A stretch of DNA of 64,000 nucleotides from Ancylomarina subtilis. Its GTDB lineage: Bacteria > Bacteroidota > Bacteroidia > Bacteroidales > Marinifilaceae. Below the pieces are notes generated by a model. It worked only from the letters and a program-made list of their open reading frames with translations. It ran no database searches and was not told where the DNA came from. A program made the translations under genes and the position numbers. Below are positions 9,515 through 17,839 of this stretch, piece after piece (the first letter of the stretch is position 1; the number at the start of each line of letters is the position of its first letter). Where the stretch lies: contig NZ_SHKN01000001.1 in the NCBI RefSeq assembly GCF_004217115.1, positions 2,173,781 through 2,237,780 of the forward strand, in the 5' to 3' direction.

Positions 9515-9785
9515 AATTAAAAAGCATCATCTGGGAAACTGGTAATCCCGAATTCAAATTGAGCTCGGCCAAAAAACGAAAGGATGTCAACCATTAGTAA
9601 GCATAGCACAAAAGTGCTTTTCATATCTTCAAAAAGATATCTCTCTAATAGAAAGAGAGCGTTTACTTCCCGCCTGCTTTTTATTTCAGATTCCCATTTC
9701 TCATATAGCTTTAATCAACATTTCACTTGTGCTCTGAACAAACAGGTGAGTTCTTTCATGTTTCACCCTTTAAATTGTTTGATTC
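9515..9785 (+). promoter_or_regulatory. Long structured 5' leader or small RNA upstream of the HAD gene
   Basis: A GGGA...TCCC helix can form at 9553-9568. Three adjacent hairpins then follow without gaps of more than four bases: 9605-9618 (AGCAC/GTGCT), 9623-9640 (ATATCTT/AAGATAT) and 9641-9659 (CTCTCT/AGAGAG). The first is followed by TTTT. A 69-codon frame starting at ATG 9584 runs through the hairpins and overlaps the HAD start by 8 nt; its composition (rich in Ser, Phe, Lys) does not look like a normal protein. I do not recognise a known riboswitch class. It may be a cis-regulatory leader, an attenuator with an upstream reading frame, or an independent small RNA. Confidence 0.35.
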
Positions 9786-10424
9786 ATGCATAGATTTAAA
9801 GCCATCATTTGGGACTACAACGGCACACTCCTCAACGATGTTGAAATTGGAGTTGAGAGTATCAACACCATGTTACAAAAACGTCAACTTCCACTGCTAA
9901 CAAGTGAAAGTTATCGTGAAGTATTCACCTTTCCCGTAAAAGATTATTATGAGAAAGTTGGCTTCAACTTTCAAAAAGAAGATTGGGACTGCACTGCACA
10001 TGAGTTCATTGCCAATTATACCCAAAGACTACCAAATTCAGATATATTTCCTGAAGCCCGGGTTTTACTCGATATTTTCAAAAATCAAGGCAAAAAGCAA
10101 TTCATTTTATCGGCCATGGAAATGAAAATGCTAATTGAGTCAACCAAAGAATTAGCTATTCAGAAGTTCTTCACCGAGATTTCAGGAATTGATAATATAT
10201 ATGCCAGTTCAAAAATTGAAAATGGCAAAAATCTATTTGAAAAATATCAGCTTAAAGCAGAAGACGTTTGTCTACTAGGTGATACAACTCATGATTACGA
10301 AGTGGCTCAGGAACTTGGCTGTCATTGCTATCTTATTGCATCAGGACATCAGTCTTTCGAAAAATTGAAAGCAACAGGATGTCCAAATATCATCCATAGC
10401 CTAAATGATATACTAACAGAATAA
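9786..10424 (+). CDS. HAD-superfamily hydrolase (phosphoglycolate-phosphatase-like)
   Basis: 212 residues. Motif I is IIWDYNGTLLND with the nucleophile Asp10; motif II is LSAM near residue 114; motif III is a lysine in SSKIENGK; motif IV is GDTTHD near 180. A helical cap lies between motifs I and II, as in the Gph-like subgroup. The second acidic position of motif I, usually Asp (DxD) and the general acid/base in phosphatases, is Asn12 here. This may lower or change phosphatase activity, although DxN forms occur in some HAD lineages. Expected to act on a small phosphate ester in the cytoplasm; substrate unknown. Its start overlaps a short upstream frame and a 270-nt leader precedes it. The DUF5020 gene follows 49 nt downstream. 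Confidence 0.85.
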   Translation: MHRFKAIIWDYNGTLLNDVEIGVESINTMLQKRQLPLLTSESYREVFTFPVKDYYEKVGFNFQKEDWDCTAHEFIANYTQRLPNSDIFPEARVLLDIFKNQGKKQFILSAMEMKMLIESTKELAIQKFFTEISGIDNIYASSKIENGKNLFEKYQLKAEDVCLLGDTTHDYEVAQELGCHCYLIASGHQSFEKLKATGCPNIIHSLNDILTE

Positions 10425-10473
10425 ACAACCATTTTAAATATATCTTTTTTCAAACAATCATTTTATTAAACCG

Positions 10474-11130
10474 ATGAAAAAATTACTTACGATTTTCGCA
10501 ATTCTTTCAGCCTTTGCTGTAAATGCTCAAAACTTACAATTGCACCGCGATTTTGAGCGTGGACATTTCACATCGACTTTCGAGATGTTTAAAATGGACA
10601 AATGGGGTAACACGTTTACCTTTGTAGATTTTGATTACGACAAGGGAAATGTAAGTTCTGCTTATTATGAAATCGCTCGTGTATTGAAAACCGAAAAAAT
10701 GCCAATTGGTCTTCATATTGAATACAATGGTGGTACATCGAATCAATTTTCATTCGCCAATGCTTGGATTTTCGGTGCGAACTACTCAAAAGGAAATAAA
10801 GATTGGGGCTTCTCAACCTATGCAGGCTATAAAGCAATAAAAGGAGCAGAAAAAGCCAATTTCCAAGTTACAGGAACATGGTATGTAAACATGTTCAAAG
10901 GGAAAGTAACTTTCTCTGGGTTTGCAGACCTTTGGACTGAAAAAGGTAGCGATAAAGCAATTGCAGAATACGTTGTTTCTGATGACATAGTATTCTTAAC
11001 AGAACCACAATTCTGGTACAATGCAACTGAGAATCTATCTTTAGGTGGAGAAATTGAAATCTCTAGCAATTTCCAACAAACGCATAAATCTTATATTCGT
11101 CCAACTTTAGCTGTTAAGTGGAATTTCTAA
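10474..11130 (+). CDS. DUF5020 family outer-membrane channel (Tsx-like)
   Basis: 218 residues. Signal peptide MKKLLTIFAILSAFAVNAQ, then alternating beta strands typical of a 10-12-stranded barrel, ending in a terminal Phe (AVKWNF), the signature of outer-membrane barrels. It resembles DUF5020 proteins, distantly like the nucleoside channel Tsx (FVDFDYD, YYEIAR). It is followed 88 nt later by a purine permease, so the simplest reading is that it lets purine bases or nucleosides across the outer membrane for the permease to import. That substrate link is inferred from context. A perfect stem-loop between the two genes may set their relative expression. Confidence 0.8.
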   Translation: MKKLLTIFAILSAFAVNAQNLQLHRDFERGHFTSTFEMFKMDKWGNTFTFVDFDYDKGNVSSAYYEIARVLKTEKMPIGLHIEYNGGTSNQFSFANAWIFGANYSKGNKDWGFSTYAGYKAIKGAEKANFQVTGTWYVNMFKGKVTFSGFADLWTEKGSDKAIAEYVVSDDIVFLTEPQFWYNATENLSLGGEIEISSNFQQTHKSYIRPTLAVKWNF

Positions 11131-11148
11131 GACTAAATTTTTCAGATA

Positions 11149-11179
11149 TTGTAAGTTCTGTTCCAAACAGAACTTACAA
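11149..11179 (+). promoter_or_regulatory. Perfect 14-bp intercistronic stem-loop
   Basis: TTGTAAGTTCTGTT (11149-11162) and AACAGAACTTACAA (11166-11179) form a perfect 14-bp stem with a 3-nt loop. No U-tract follows, so it is not a standard terminator. It sits 18 nt after the DUF5020 stop and 39 nt before the permease start. It could stabilise the upstream mRNA, partly terminate transcription, or act as an operator because the DNA is palindromic. Confidence 0.55.
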
Positions 11180-11218
11180 CATATAACCCGCAAGTTAACT
11201 TGCATCTATTAAACAACC

Positions 11219-12541
11219 ATGTTAGATAAATTTTTTAATATTACAGGACTTGGCTCAAACATGAAGACTGAAATTGTCGCTGGTTTGACCACCTTTGCCA
11301 CAATGGCATATATTCTTGCTGTAAATCCATATTTCCTTTCTGTAGCAGGTATGGACTACGGTGCTGTAATGACTGCGACAGCACTTTCTGCTGTTATTGC
11401 AACATTAGTTATGGCATTGGTCGCTAAACTTCCTTTTGCTTTGGCTCCGGGAATGGGCCTAAATGCTTTCTTTGCATTTACCGTATGTGGTGTAATGGGC
11501 TGTAGCTGGCAATTGGCTTTAACTGCCGTATTTGCTGAAGGAATCATCTTCTTATTACTGACATTTTTTAATGTTCGTGAGGCTATTATCAACTCAATCC
11601 CAACCAATATCAAGCATGCTATTTCGGTAGGTATCGGTTTGTTCATTGCATTTATTGGTTTAGCTCACAAAGATGTGGGGATTATCGTACCAGGACAAGG
11701 TATTCCTGTTCATTTGGGTGATCTTCATTCTCCAGGTGCCTTACTTTGTATTTTAGGAATCATCGTAATCGGAGTATTATTAATTCGTAAGGTTAAAGGA
11801 GCCATTCTTATTGGTCTTTTAGCTGTAACTGTAGTTGGTCTTATCCCTGGGATAGGTGTAACAAGTCTTCCTAAGGATGGAGCACTTGTAAGTCTTCCAC
11901 CATCATTAGATCCAATTTTCTTCAAGTTTGTTGGAATGGAAGAAATTTTATCATGGAAATTTGTTTCGATCTTATTTGTATTCCTTTTTGTTGACATGTT
12001 CGACACAGTAGGAACACTTGTTGGGGTTGCTTCTAAAGCTGATCTTTTAGATAAAGATGGAAGAGTACCTCGAGTAAAACAAGCTCTGTTTGCTGATGCA
12101 ATTGGTACAACTGTAGGTGCTGTAATGGGAACTTCAACTGTAACAACTTACGTTGAGAGTGCTGCTGGTGTTGCTGAAGGTGGTAAAACAGGTATGACTT
12201 CATTAACTGTTGCATTCATGTTCTTCTTAGCCTTATTTTTCACACCGCTGTTTACAATGATTCCAGCAGCTGCGAGTTCATCTGTTCTTGTGATTATTGG
12301 TATTTTCATGATGAGCCCTATCACCAAAATCAACTTTGATGATTACTCTGAGTTCATCCCTGCATTCCTTACAATGATTATGATGCCATTAACCTATAGC
12401 ATCGCAGAAGGTATTGCATTTGGTATGCTTTCATATGTGGTTCTAAAAGTACTTACTGGTCGTTATAAAGAACTTAATATACCTATGATTTGCATCGCCC
12501 TTATTTTTGTATTGAAATACATCTACAATATTGGTGAATAA
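11219..12541 (+). CDS. NCS2 family adenine/guanine/hypoxanthine permease (AzgA/PbuG type)
   Basis: 440 residues with 12-13 predicted membrane helices. N-terminal FFNITGLGSNMKTEIVAGLTTF is the hallmark start of AzgA/PbuG-type permeases. Other family motifs are GMGLNAFFAFTV near residue 77, 'FLFVDMFDTVGTLVG' near 258 and 'GTSTVTTYVESAAGVAEGG' near 304. These proteins import purine bases with protons across the inner membrane. Length is normal. It follows the DUF5020 outer-membrane channel and ends at a strong terminator, so the two genes form a compact purine-uptake unit. Codon use is rich in GGT, GCT and CGT, as in the sdh genes, suggesting high expression. Confidence 0.93.
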   Translation: MLDKFFNITGLGSNMKTEIVAGLTTFATMAYILAVNPYFLSVAGMDYGAVMTATALSAVIATLVMALVAKLPFALAPGMGLNAFFAFTVCGVMGCSWQLALTAVFAEGIIFLLLTFFNVREAIINSIPTNIKHAISVGIGLFIAFIGLAHKDVGIIVPGQGIPVHLGDLHSPGALLCILGIIVIGVLLIRKVKGAILIGLLAVTVVGLIPGIGVTSLPKDGALVSLPPSLDPIFFKFVGMEEILSWKFVSILFVFLFVDMFDTVGTLVGVASKADLLDKDGRVPRVKQALFADAIGTTVGAVMGTSTVTTYVESAAGVAEGGKTGMTSLTVAFMFFLALFFTPLFTMIPAAASSSVLVIIGIFMMSPITKINFDDYSEFIPAFLTMIMMPLTYSIAEGIAFGMLSYVVLKVLTGRYKELNIPMICIALIFVLKYIYNIGE

Positions 12542-12612
12542 ATACTAGATCAATTTGAACATTGGCTTCGGCTCATGTCCAATTTTTTTATCTCGAAATC
12601 TGATCTAAATTC

Positions 12613-12647
12613 AAGCGCCACTACCCCAATAGTGGCGCTTACTTTTT
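12613..12647 (+). terminator. Rho-independent terminator after the purine permease
   Basis: 11-bp stem AAGCGCCACTA (12613-12623) with TAGTGGCGCTT (12630-12640), a 6-nt loop and CTTTTT after it. It lies between the plus-strand permease and the convergent hydrolase gene. Confidence 0.85.
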
Positions 12648-13433
12648 CTATAGAATTAATTTCTGAATCGCTTCTACACAAGCCTCTTTCTCCTCGATAA
12701 AACTCATATGACCAGAGTGCTCAAACACGATCGCTTTCATCTGGTTTTGGTCAGCCCAATCCAAGCCTTTCTCAAAAGGTATAAAATTATCTTCCTTTCC
12801 AATAAAACTATATTTGGGAACCGATAAGTTCTTAAGTACCTCATTTCTATCCGGACGATTCATCATGGCATTTAAGGCTATTACTATACCTTCATCTTGC
12901 GTGTTTAAAGCGATCTTAGTCAAAGAAGCAATCTCTTTAGAAAAATTCCCCTGATTTTTCTTCGAAAAAGTATTGGGAACAGCTGTACTACATATCAGTT
13001 CCTTTTTACCTTTTCTGACAAACTCAATTTCCCGGCTTCTATTCTTACGCTTTTCATCTGTATCAGCATTAGCTGTGGAGTGTAGAAAAGAAAAACTAGC
13101 CAAATATTTTGCATACTTTTCGGCAAAGGCCAAAGCCACATAACCTCCCATTGAATGCCCAATCAAATGCACCGAACTTAAGTTTAAATGAACAAGTACA
13201 GCATGTACCGCATCGGCCATATCATCTATAGTGATTTGAGCATCTTTAATTATTGACTGACCATGTCCGGGTAAATCAATGCAAATTACCCTGGCAGATT
13301 TTGACAAATCCAAAGCTAAAGCATGAAAAGTCTCAATAGACTCGAGGTAACCATGCAAAATAACCAGCACTGTACCTTCACCTTGGTCACTGAATCTGAT
13401 TTTATATTTTGAAGTCTCAATTGTTTTTATCAT
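12648..13433 (-). CDS. Alpha/beta-fold hydrolase
   Basis: 261 residues covering a complete alpha/beta hydrolase fold. The oxyanion-region motif HGYLE is near residue 28, 'IDLPGHGQS' near 55, the nucleophile elbow GHSMGG (Ser near 94), an acid in GKEDNFIP, and the catalytic His in HSGHMSF near 242. No signal peptide, so it is cytoplasmic. The family includes esterases, lipases and cofactor-pathway hydrolases (BioH and MenH-like); nothing here fixes the substrate. It is a lone minus-strand gene between two plus-strand operons. Confidence 0.85.
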   Translation of the reverse strand: MIKTIETSKYKIRFSDQGEGTVLVILHGYLESIETFHALALDLSKSARVICIDLPGHGQSIIKDAQITIDDMADAVHAVLVHLNLSSVHLIGHSMGGYVALAFAEKYAKYLASFSFLHSTANADTDEKRKNRSREIEFVRKGKKELICSTAVPNTFSKKNQGNFSKEIASLTKIALNTQDEGIVIALNAMMNRPDRNEVLKNLSVPKYSFIGKEDNFIPFEKGLDWADQNQMKAIVFEHSGHMSFIEEKEACVEAIQKLIL

Positions 13434-13933
13434 CTGTTTCTATTTTAAATGTTATGTGAAAATACATAAATTCAGAATCAAACAGATTCAAAACTAGAGC
13501 CTAATCCCCCATTCTTCAAAAAAGATCAAAATCAATCGATATATGAGTTGATTCACAGAGCATAAATACACACAGTAAACTATTTCACTTTGGGGAAGTA
13601 AAATTATCCACTCATCTGACTGGTAATTATTTTACCTTTCTAAATTAGAACTATACTACTCCACTTGTTTTAAAACATATAAAAAAGTAATAACTTGCAA
13701 AGGTTTGTTCGAAGCATTAGAGAATAAATTCTGTAATCAATTTAGACTTAAACGAATAGGTTTGCACTACAAGTCAAACAACTAGCTTGTTGTTAAATAG
13801 GCCGCTATTAGAATCAATCTAAATAAATTACATGTGTTACGTAGTATTGTTTCCTCAAACATGAGCATCTACATTTGCGTCTGAATTAGTTAAACCTTAG
13901 AATAAAAACAATCTAATTTAATTTTTAAATCCT
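13434..13933. other. 500-bp intergenic region upstream of sdhC
   Basis: AT-rich and without a convincing gene. It holds the probable sdh promoter at 13847-13877 and a second -7-like TAGGTTTG at 13757-13764 without an obvious partner. The length and the two -7-like boxes suggest regulated or multiple starts for the sdh operon. Confidence 0.5.
13847..13877 (+). promoter_or_regulatory. Probable sdhCAB promoter
   Basis: TTG at 13847-13849 and TACATTTG at 13870-13877 are spaced by 20 nt, matching the Bacteroidota -33/-7 form. A start near 13884 would give a leader of about 50 nt before sdhC. Confidence 0.6.
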
Positions 13934-14590
13934 ATGAGCAGTTTTTTAAGTTCATCAATTGGGAAGAAGCTGATAATGAGTTTATCAGGCCTTTTTCTTA
14001 TTGTTTTTGTGTTGGTTCACTTGATATTAAACTCATTTTTGTTGTTTGATAACACAGGTGAATTATTCAACGCAGGAGCTCACTTTATGTCTCTACCGAT
14101 TATCCGTTTCGGATTACAGCCGGTACTGGCAGGTGGATTCATTATCCACATCATTTACGCTATTACGCTAACATTGCAAAACCAAAAGGCTCGTCCTCAA
14201 AAGTATGCAGTTCAAAACTTGAGTAACAGTAGTACTTGGTCATCACGTAACATGTTCGTGTTGGGTGGTCTTGTATTGGTATTTATTGCAATGCACTTGT
14301 TGCATTTCTTTGTGCCTATTCAGATCGAAGGAAATGTACATGATGATGCTCAGTTGGTAAAAGCTCTTTTCACCAATGGTTCTATGGGATTAGTTTATAC
14401 TGGTCTTTATGTTTTAGGAGCTATCCTTTTAGGATTACACTTGGCTCACGGATTCTGGTCTGCTTTCCAATCAATTGGTTTCAGCAATAAAATCTGGAAA
14501 AAACGTTTAGAAAAGGTATCTTACTTCTACGCAATTTTCGTTGCTGCAGGATTTACAATCATTCCTTTGTACTTACACTTTTTTGCTTAA
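13934..14590 (+). CDS. sdhC: Succinate dehydrogenase/fumarate reductase cytochrome b subunit
   Basis: 218 residues with five hydrophobic helices. Histidines suited to haem ligation lie within helices (FVLVHLILNS, GFIIHIIYAI, AMHLLHFF, GLHLAHGFWSAFQSIG), typical of the b558-type single-subunit anchor of Bacteroidota and Bacillus. It holds the flavoprotein and iron-sulphur subunits on the inner membrane and exchanges electrons with menaquinone. First gene of sdhCAB, with sdhA 19 nt downstream. In this phylum the complex often works as a fumarate reductase; the sequence does not decide the direction. Confidence 0.95.
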   Translation: MSSFLSSSIGKKLIMSLSGLFLIVFVLVHLILNSFLLFDNTGELFNAGAHFMSLPIIRFGLQPVLAGGFIIHIIYAITLTLQNQKARPQKYAVQNLSNSSTWSSRNMFVLGGLVLVFIAMHLLHFFVPIQIEGNVHDDAQLVKALFTNGSMGLVYTGLYVLGAILLGLHLAHGFWSAFQSIGFSNKIWKKRLEKVSYFYAIFVAAGFTIIPLYLHFFA

Positions 14591-14609
14591 TTGCTAAAAT
14601 TTAACGGTT

Positions 14610-16550
14610 ATGACAGTATTAAATTCAAAAATTCCAGCCGGGCCATTAGCTGAGAAGTGGTCAAAACACAAAGCTGCTATTAAAGTAGTTAGCCCTGCTA
14701 ATAAGAGAAAATTAGATATTATCGTTGTAGGAACTGGTTTGGCCGGTGGATCTGCTGCTGCTTCTTTAGCAGAGATGGGATACAACGTAAAAGCATTTTG
14801 CTACCAGGATTCAGGTCGTAGAGCTCACTCTATTGCTGCTCAGGGTGGTATTAACGCTGCAAAAAACTATCAAAACGATAATGACTCGATTTATCGTTTA
14901 TTCTATGATACAATTAAAGGTGGTGACTACCGTGCACGTGAAGGCAACGTTTACCGTTTGGCTGAAGTAAGTGGTGACATCATCGACCAATGTGTGGCTC
15001 AAGGTGTACCTTTTGCACGTGAGTATGGTGGAACCCTTTCAAACCGTTCATTCGGTGGTGTATTGGTAAGTCGTACTTTCTATGCTCGTGGTCAAACCGG
15101 ACAGCAGTTGCTATTGGGATGTTACGCATCAATGAACCGCATGATCGGACAAGGTAAGATCGAAATGCATGAGCGTAACGAAATGCTTGACATTGTAACT
15201 GTAGATGGTAAAGCTCGTGGTATTATCACACGTAACCTGGTTACTGGTGAAGTTGAACGTCATGGTGCTCACGCTGTGGTTATCGCTACTGGTGGTTACG
15301 GTAATGTATTCTTCCTTTCAACCAATGCTATGGGTTGTAATGGTGGTGCTGCATGGCAAGCTTACAAGAATGGTGCATATTTCGGAAACCCTTGTTTCGT
15401 ACAAATTCACCCAACTTGTATTCCTGTTCACGGTGAACAACAATCTAAATTAACTTTGATGTCTGAATCCCTTCGTAACGATGGTCGTGTTTGGACTCCA
15501 AAGAAAAAAGAAGACGCAATTAAATTGCAAAAAGGTGAAATGGGACCTAATGATATCGCTGATGAAGATCGTGACTTCTACCTAGAGAGAAGATACCCTT
15601 CATACGGTAACTTGGTACCACGTGACGTAGCCTCTCGTGCTGCAAAAGAGCGTTGCGATGCTGGTTTCGGTGTAAACGAGACTGGTAAGGCTGTTTACCT
15701 TGACTTTAAATATTCAATTGAGCGTTTAGGACGTGATGTTATCGAAGCTCGTTATGGAAACTTATTCCAGATGTATGAGAAGATTACTGATGTAAATCCA
15801 TACAATGAGCCAATGCAGATTTATCCTGCAATTCACTACTCAATGGGTGGTGTATGGGTTGATTACAACTTGATGACTAACATCCCGGGTCTTTATGCTA
15901 TTGGTGAGGCTAACTTCTCTGATCATGGTGGTAACCGTTTAGGTGCTTCTGCATTGATGCAAGGTTTAGCTGATGGATACTTTATCCTTCCTTACACTAT
16001 TGGTGATTATTTGGCTGATGAAATTCAAACACCACGTATTGAATTGAATCACCCTGAATTCGACAAGAAAGAAAAAGCTGTTCAGGCTCGTCTAGAACGT
16101 CTTTACAATGTTAAAGGTGATAAATCAGTTGATTATTTCCATAAGCGTTTAGGAAACATCATGTGGGATTACGTAGGTATGGCTCGTAACGAAAAAGGCT
16201 TGAAATATGCTATCGAAGAGATTGCTAAGATCAAAGCTGATTTCTATAGCAATGTTCGCATTCCTGGTGATTTCGATGCTATGAATATCGAGCTTGAAAA
16301 AGCGGGTCGTGTGGCTGATTTCCTTGAATTAGGTGATTTGATGGCACGCGATGCATTGAACCGTAACGAATCTTGTGGTGGTCACTATCGTGAGGAGTCT
16401 GTAACCGAAGAAGGTGAAGCTAAACGTGATGATGAAAACTTTACTTTTGTATCAGCTTGGGAGTACCAAGGTGAAGATAAAGATCCTATTTTACACAAAG
16501 AAGATTTAGTATTCGAAACTGTTGAGTTAACTCAACGTTCATACAAGTAA
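14610..16550 (+). CDS. sdhA: Succinate dehydrogenase/fumarate reductase flavoprotein subunit
   Basis: 646 residues, normal for the Bacteroidota form. An FAD-binding Rossmann motif [18 protein letters not shown] lies near residue 41, then the segment around '[14 protein letters not shown]' that carries the covalent-FAD histidine, the active-site region [10 protein letters not shown] near 270, and [17 protein letters not shown] near 440. It oxidises succinate or reduces fumarate, passing electrons through SdhB. sdhB starts 3 nt after its stop. The frame is strongly biased to GGT/CGT/GCT codons, in keeping with high expression. Confidence 0.97.
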   Translation: MTVLNSKIPAGPLAEKWSKHKAAIKVVSPANKRKLDIIVVGTGLAGGSAAASLAEMGYNVKAFCYQDSGRRAHSIAAQGGINAAKNYQNDNDSIYRLFYDTIKGGDYRAREGNVYRLAEVSGDIIDQCVAQGVPFAREYGGTLSNRSFGGVLVSRTFYARGQTGQQLLLGCYASMNRMIGQGKIEMHERNEMLDIVTVDGKARGIITRNLVTGEVERHGAHAVVIATGGYGNVFFLSTNAMGCNGGAAWQAYKNGAYFGNPCFVQIHPTCIPVHGEQQSKLTLMSESLRNDGRVWTPKKKEDAIKLQKGEMGPNDIADEDRDFYLERRYPSYGNLVPRDVASRAAKERCDAGFGVNETGKAVYLDFKYSIERLGRDVIEARYGNLFQMYEKITDVNPYNEPMQIYPAIHYSMGGVWVDYNLMTNIPGLYAIGEANFSDHGGNRLGASALMQGLADGYFILPYTIGDYLADEIQTPRIELNHPEFDKKEKAVQARLERLYNVKGDKSVDYFHKRLGNIMWDYVGMARNEKGLKYAIEEIAKIKADFYSNVRIPGDFDAMNIELEKAGRVADFLELGDLMARDALNRNESCGGHYREESVTEEGEAKRDDENFTFVSAWEYQGEDKDPILHKEDLVFETVELTQRSYK

Positions 16551-16553
16551 GCC

Positions 16554-17315
16554 ATGGCAGATAAGATATTAAAAGAATTAACGATAAAGGTTTGGCGTCA
16601 AAAGAATGCTAAAGCCAAAGGGAAATTTGAATCCTATAAAATCAACGATATCTCAACTGGAACATCATTCCTTGAGATGCTTGATATTCTTAATGAGCAA
16701 CTAATTAATGATGGCATTGAGCCTATTGCATTCGATCACGATTGCCGTGAAGGTATTTGTGGAATGTGTAGCTTATACATCGACGGACGTGCTCATGGAC
16801 CAGATGACGATATCACAACATGTCAATTGCACATGCGTAAATTCGAAGATGGTGCAACCATCACTATTGAGCCTTGGAGAGCTGGAGCATTTCCGGTAAT
16901 CAAAGACTTAATCGTTGATCGTACTGCTTTTGAAAAAGTGCTTCAGTCTGGTGGTTACATCTCTGTAAACACAGGTGGTGTACCTGATGGAAATGCAATT
17001 CCTATTTCTTACGATGATGCTGAAGAAGCTATGGATGCTGCAGCTTGTATCGGTTGTGGTGCTTGTGTAGCAACGTGTAAAAACTCATCGGCAATGTTGT
17101 TCGTTTCTGCTAAGGTATCTCACCTTGCAAAACTTCCACAAGGTCGTGTTGAAGCTACTCGTCGTGCTAAGAACATGGTGGCTAAAATGGATGAGCTAGG
17201 TTTTGGTAACTGTACCAATACAGGTGCTTGTGAGGTAGAATGTCCTAAGGGAATTTCTATTGCAAACATTGCTCGTTTGAACCGCGAATTCTTAAGCGCT
17301 ACGATTAAGGGCTAA
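16554..17315 (+). CDS. sdhB: Succinate dehydrogenase/fumarate reductase iron-sulphur subunit
   Basis: 253 residues. The N-terminal ferredoxin-like domain has the [2Fe-2S] ligands in [15 protein letters not shown] and the later Cys of TTCQLHM. The C-terminal domain has [12 protein letters not shown] and [15 protein letters not shown], which supply the [4Fe-4S] and [3Fe-4S] ligands. It carries electrons between SdhA and the SdhC haems. Last gene of sdhCAB. Its final 11 bases overlap the 3' end of the convergent RlpA-like gene, and the operon terminator lies inside that gene. Confidence 0.97.
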   Translation: MADKILKELTIKVWRQKNAKAKGKFESYKINDISTGTSFLEMLDILNEQLINDGIEPIAFDHDCREGICGMCSLYIDGRAHGPDDDITTCQLHMRKFEDGATITIEPWRAGAFPVIKDLIVDRTAFEKVLQSGGYISVNTGGVPDGNAIPISYDDAEEAMDAAACIGCGACVATCKNSSAMLFVSAKVSHLAKLPQGRVEATRRAKNMVAKMDELGFGNCTNTGACEVECPKGISIANIARLNREFLSATIKG

Positions 17316-17769
17316 TTAGATTAAAATCGAGATATGAAGAGCGTTGCCTTAGGGGAACGCTCTTTTTCTTTTTACTTATATTGAGAGGTAGAACCAATAT
17401 ATCCAATCGATTTACAACTCTAATCTCAACATTAAAAATCCCCTGATTCAAATCTCCAATAGCACTGGCTGCTGCTTTAGATAAGTCAATTATCCTTCCC
17501 TTCACGTAAGGACCTCGATCATTTACTCTTACGTAAACAGATTTCTGATTATCAAGGTTTGTTACCTCAAGCCAAGTCCCAAAAGGGAAAGTCATATGCG
17601 CAGCAGTATATTCTTCCTGTGAGAAAAATTCACCGTTAGCAGTAAGCCGCCCATCAAACCAATCCGAATAAAAAGATGCCTTCCCTTTTATTACTTGTAA
17701 AGGAGCCAATTGCGCAGATAAACCAGAACTGCAAATTACTAAAACAACAACTAAGGCAAACGACTTCAT
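17305..17769 (-). CDS. RlpA-like double-psi beta-barrel septal protein
   Basis: 154 residues. Signal peptide [20 protein letters not shown]; no SPOR domain. The double-psi barrel carries the RlpA motifs [57 protein letters not shown]. RlpA proteins act on naked glycan strands in the periplasm at septa, and some are lytic transglycosylases; activity here is not proven. The last 24 or so residues are basic and lie outside the domain. They are encoded by DNA that doubles as the sdhCAB terminator (17337-17370), and its stop region overlaps sdhB by 11 nt. Confidence 0.88.
   Translation of the reverse strand: MKSFALVVVLVICSSGLSAQLAPLQVIKGKASFYSDWFDGRLTANGEFFSQEEYTAAHMTFPFGTWLEVTNLDNQKSVYVRVNDRGPYVKGRIIDLSKAAASAIGDLNQGIFNVEIRVVNRLDILVLPLNISKKKKSVPLRQRSSYLDFNLISP
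17337..17370 (+). terminator. sdhCAB terminator, inside the rlpA-like coding end
   Basis: 9-bp stem AAGAGCGTT (17337-17345) with AACGCTCTT (17356-17364) followed by TTTCTTTTT. It begins 22 nt after the sdhB stop and lies wholly within the C-terminal codons of the convergent gene. Confidence 0.8.
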
Positions 17770-17787
17770 GACTTAAAATATAGAGAG

Positions 17788-17815
17788 AAAAAAATCCGAC
17801 CATTCAGGCCGGATT
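17788..17815 (-). terminator. Terminator after the unknown lipoprotein gene
   Basis: 9-position stem (17793-17801 with 17807-17815). Its single A/C mismatch on the plus strand becomes a G-U pair in minus-strand RNA, and the A-tract at 17788-17794 becomes a U-tract. It therefore works for the minus strand. Confidence 0.8.
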
Positions 17816-17839
17816 CTAAACCGATTAAATACAAACCTA

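Noticed and set aside
9584-9793. 69-codon frame before the HAD gene as a real protein gene
   Set aside because: It runs through three RNA hairpins and has poor protein composition; kept only as a possible upstream frame in the leader.
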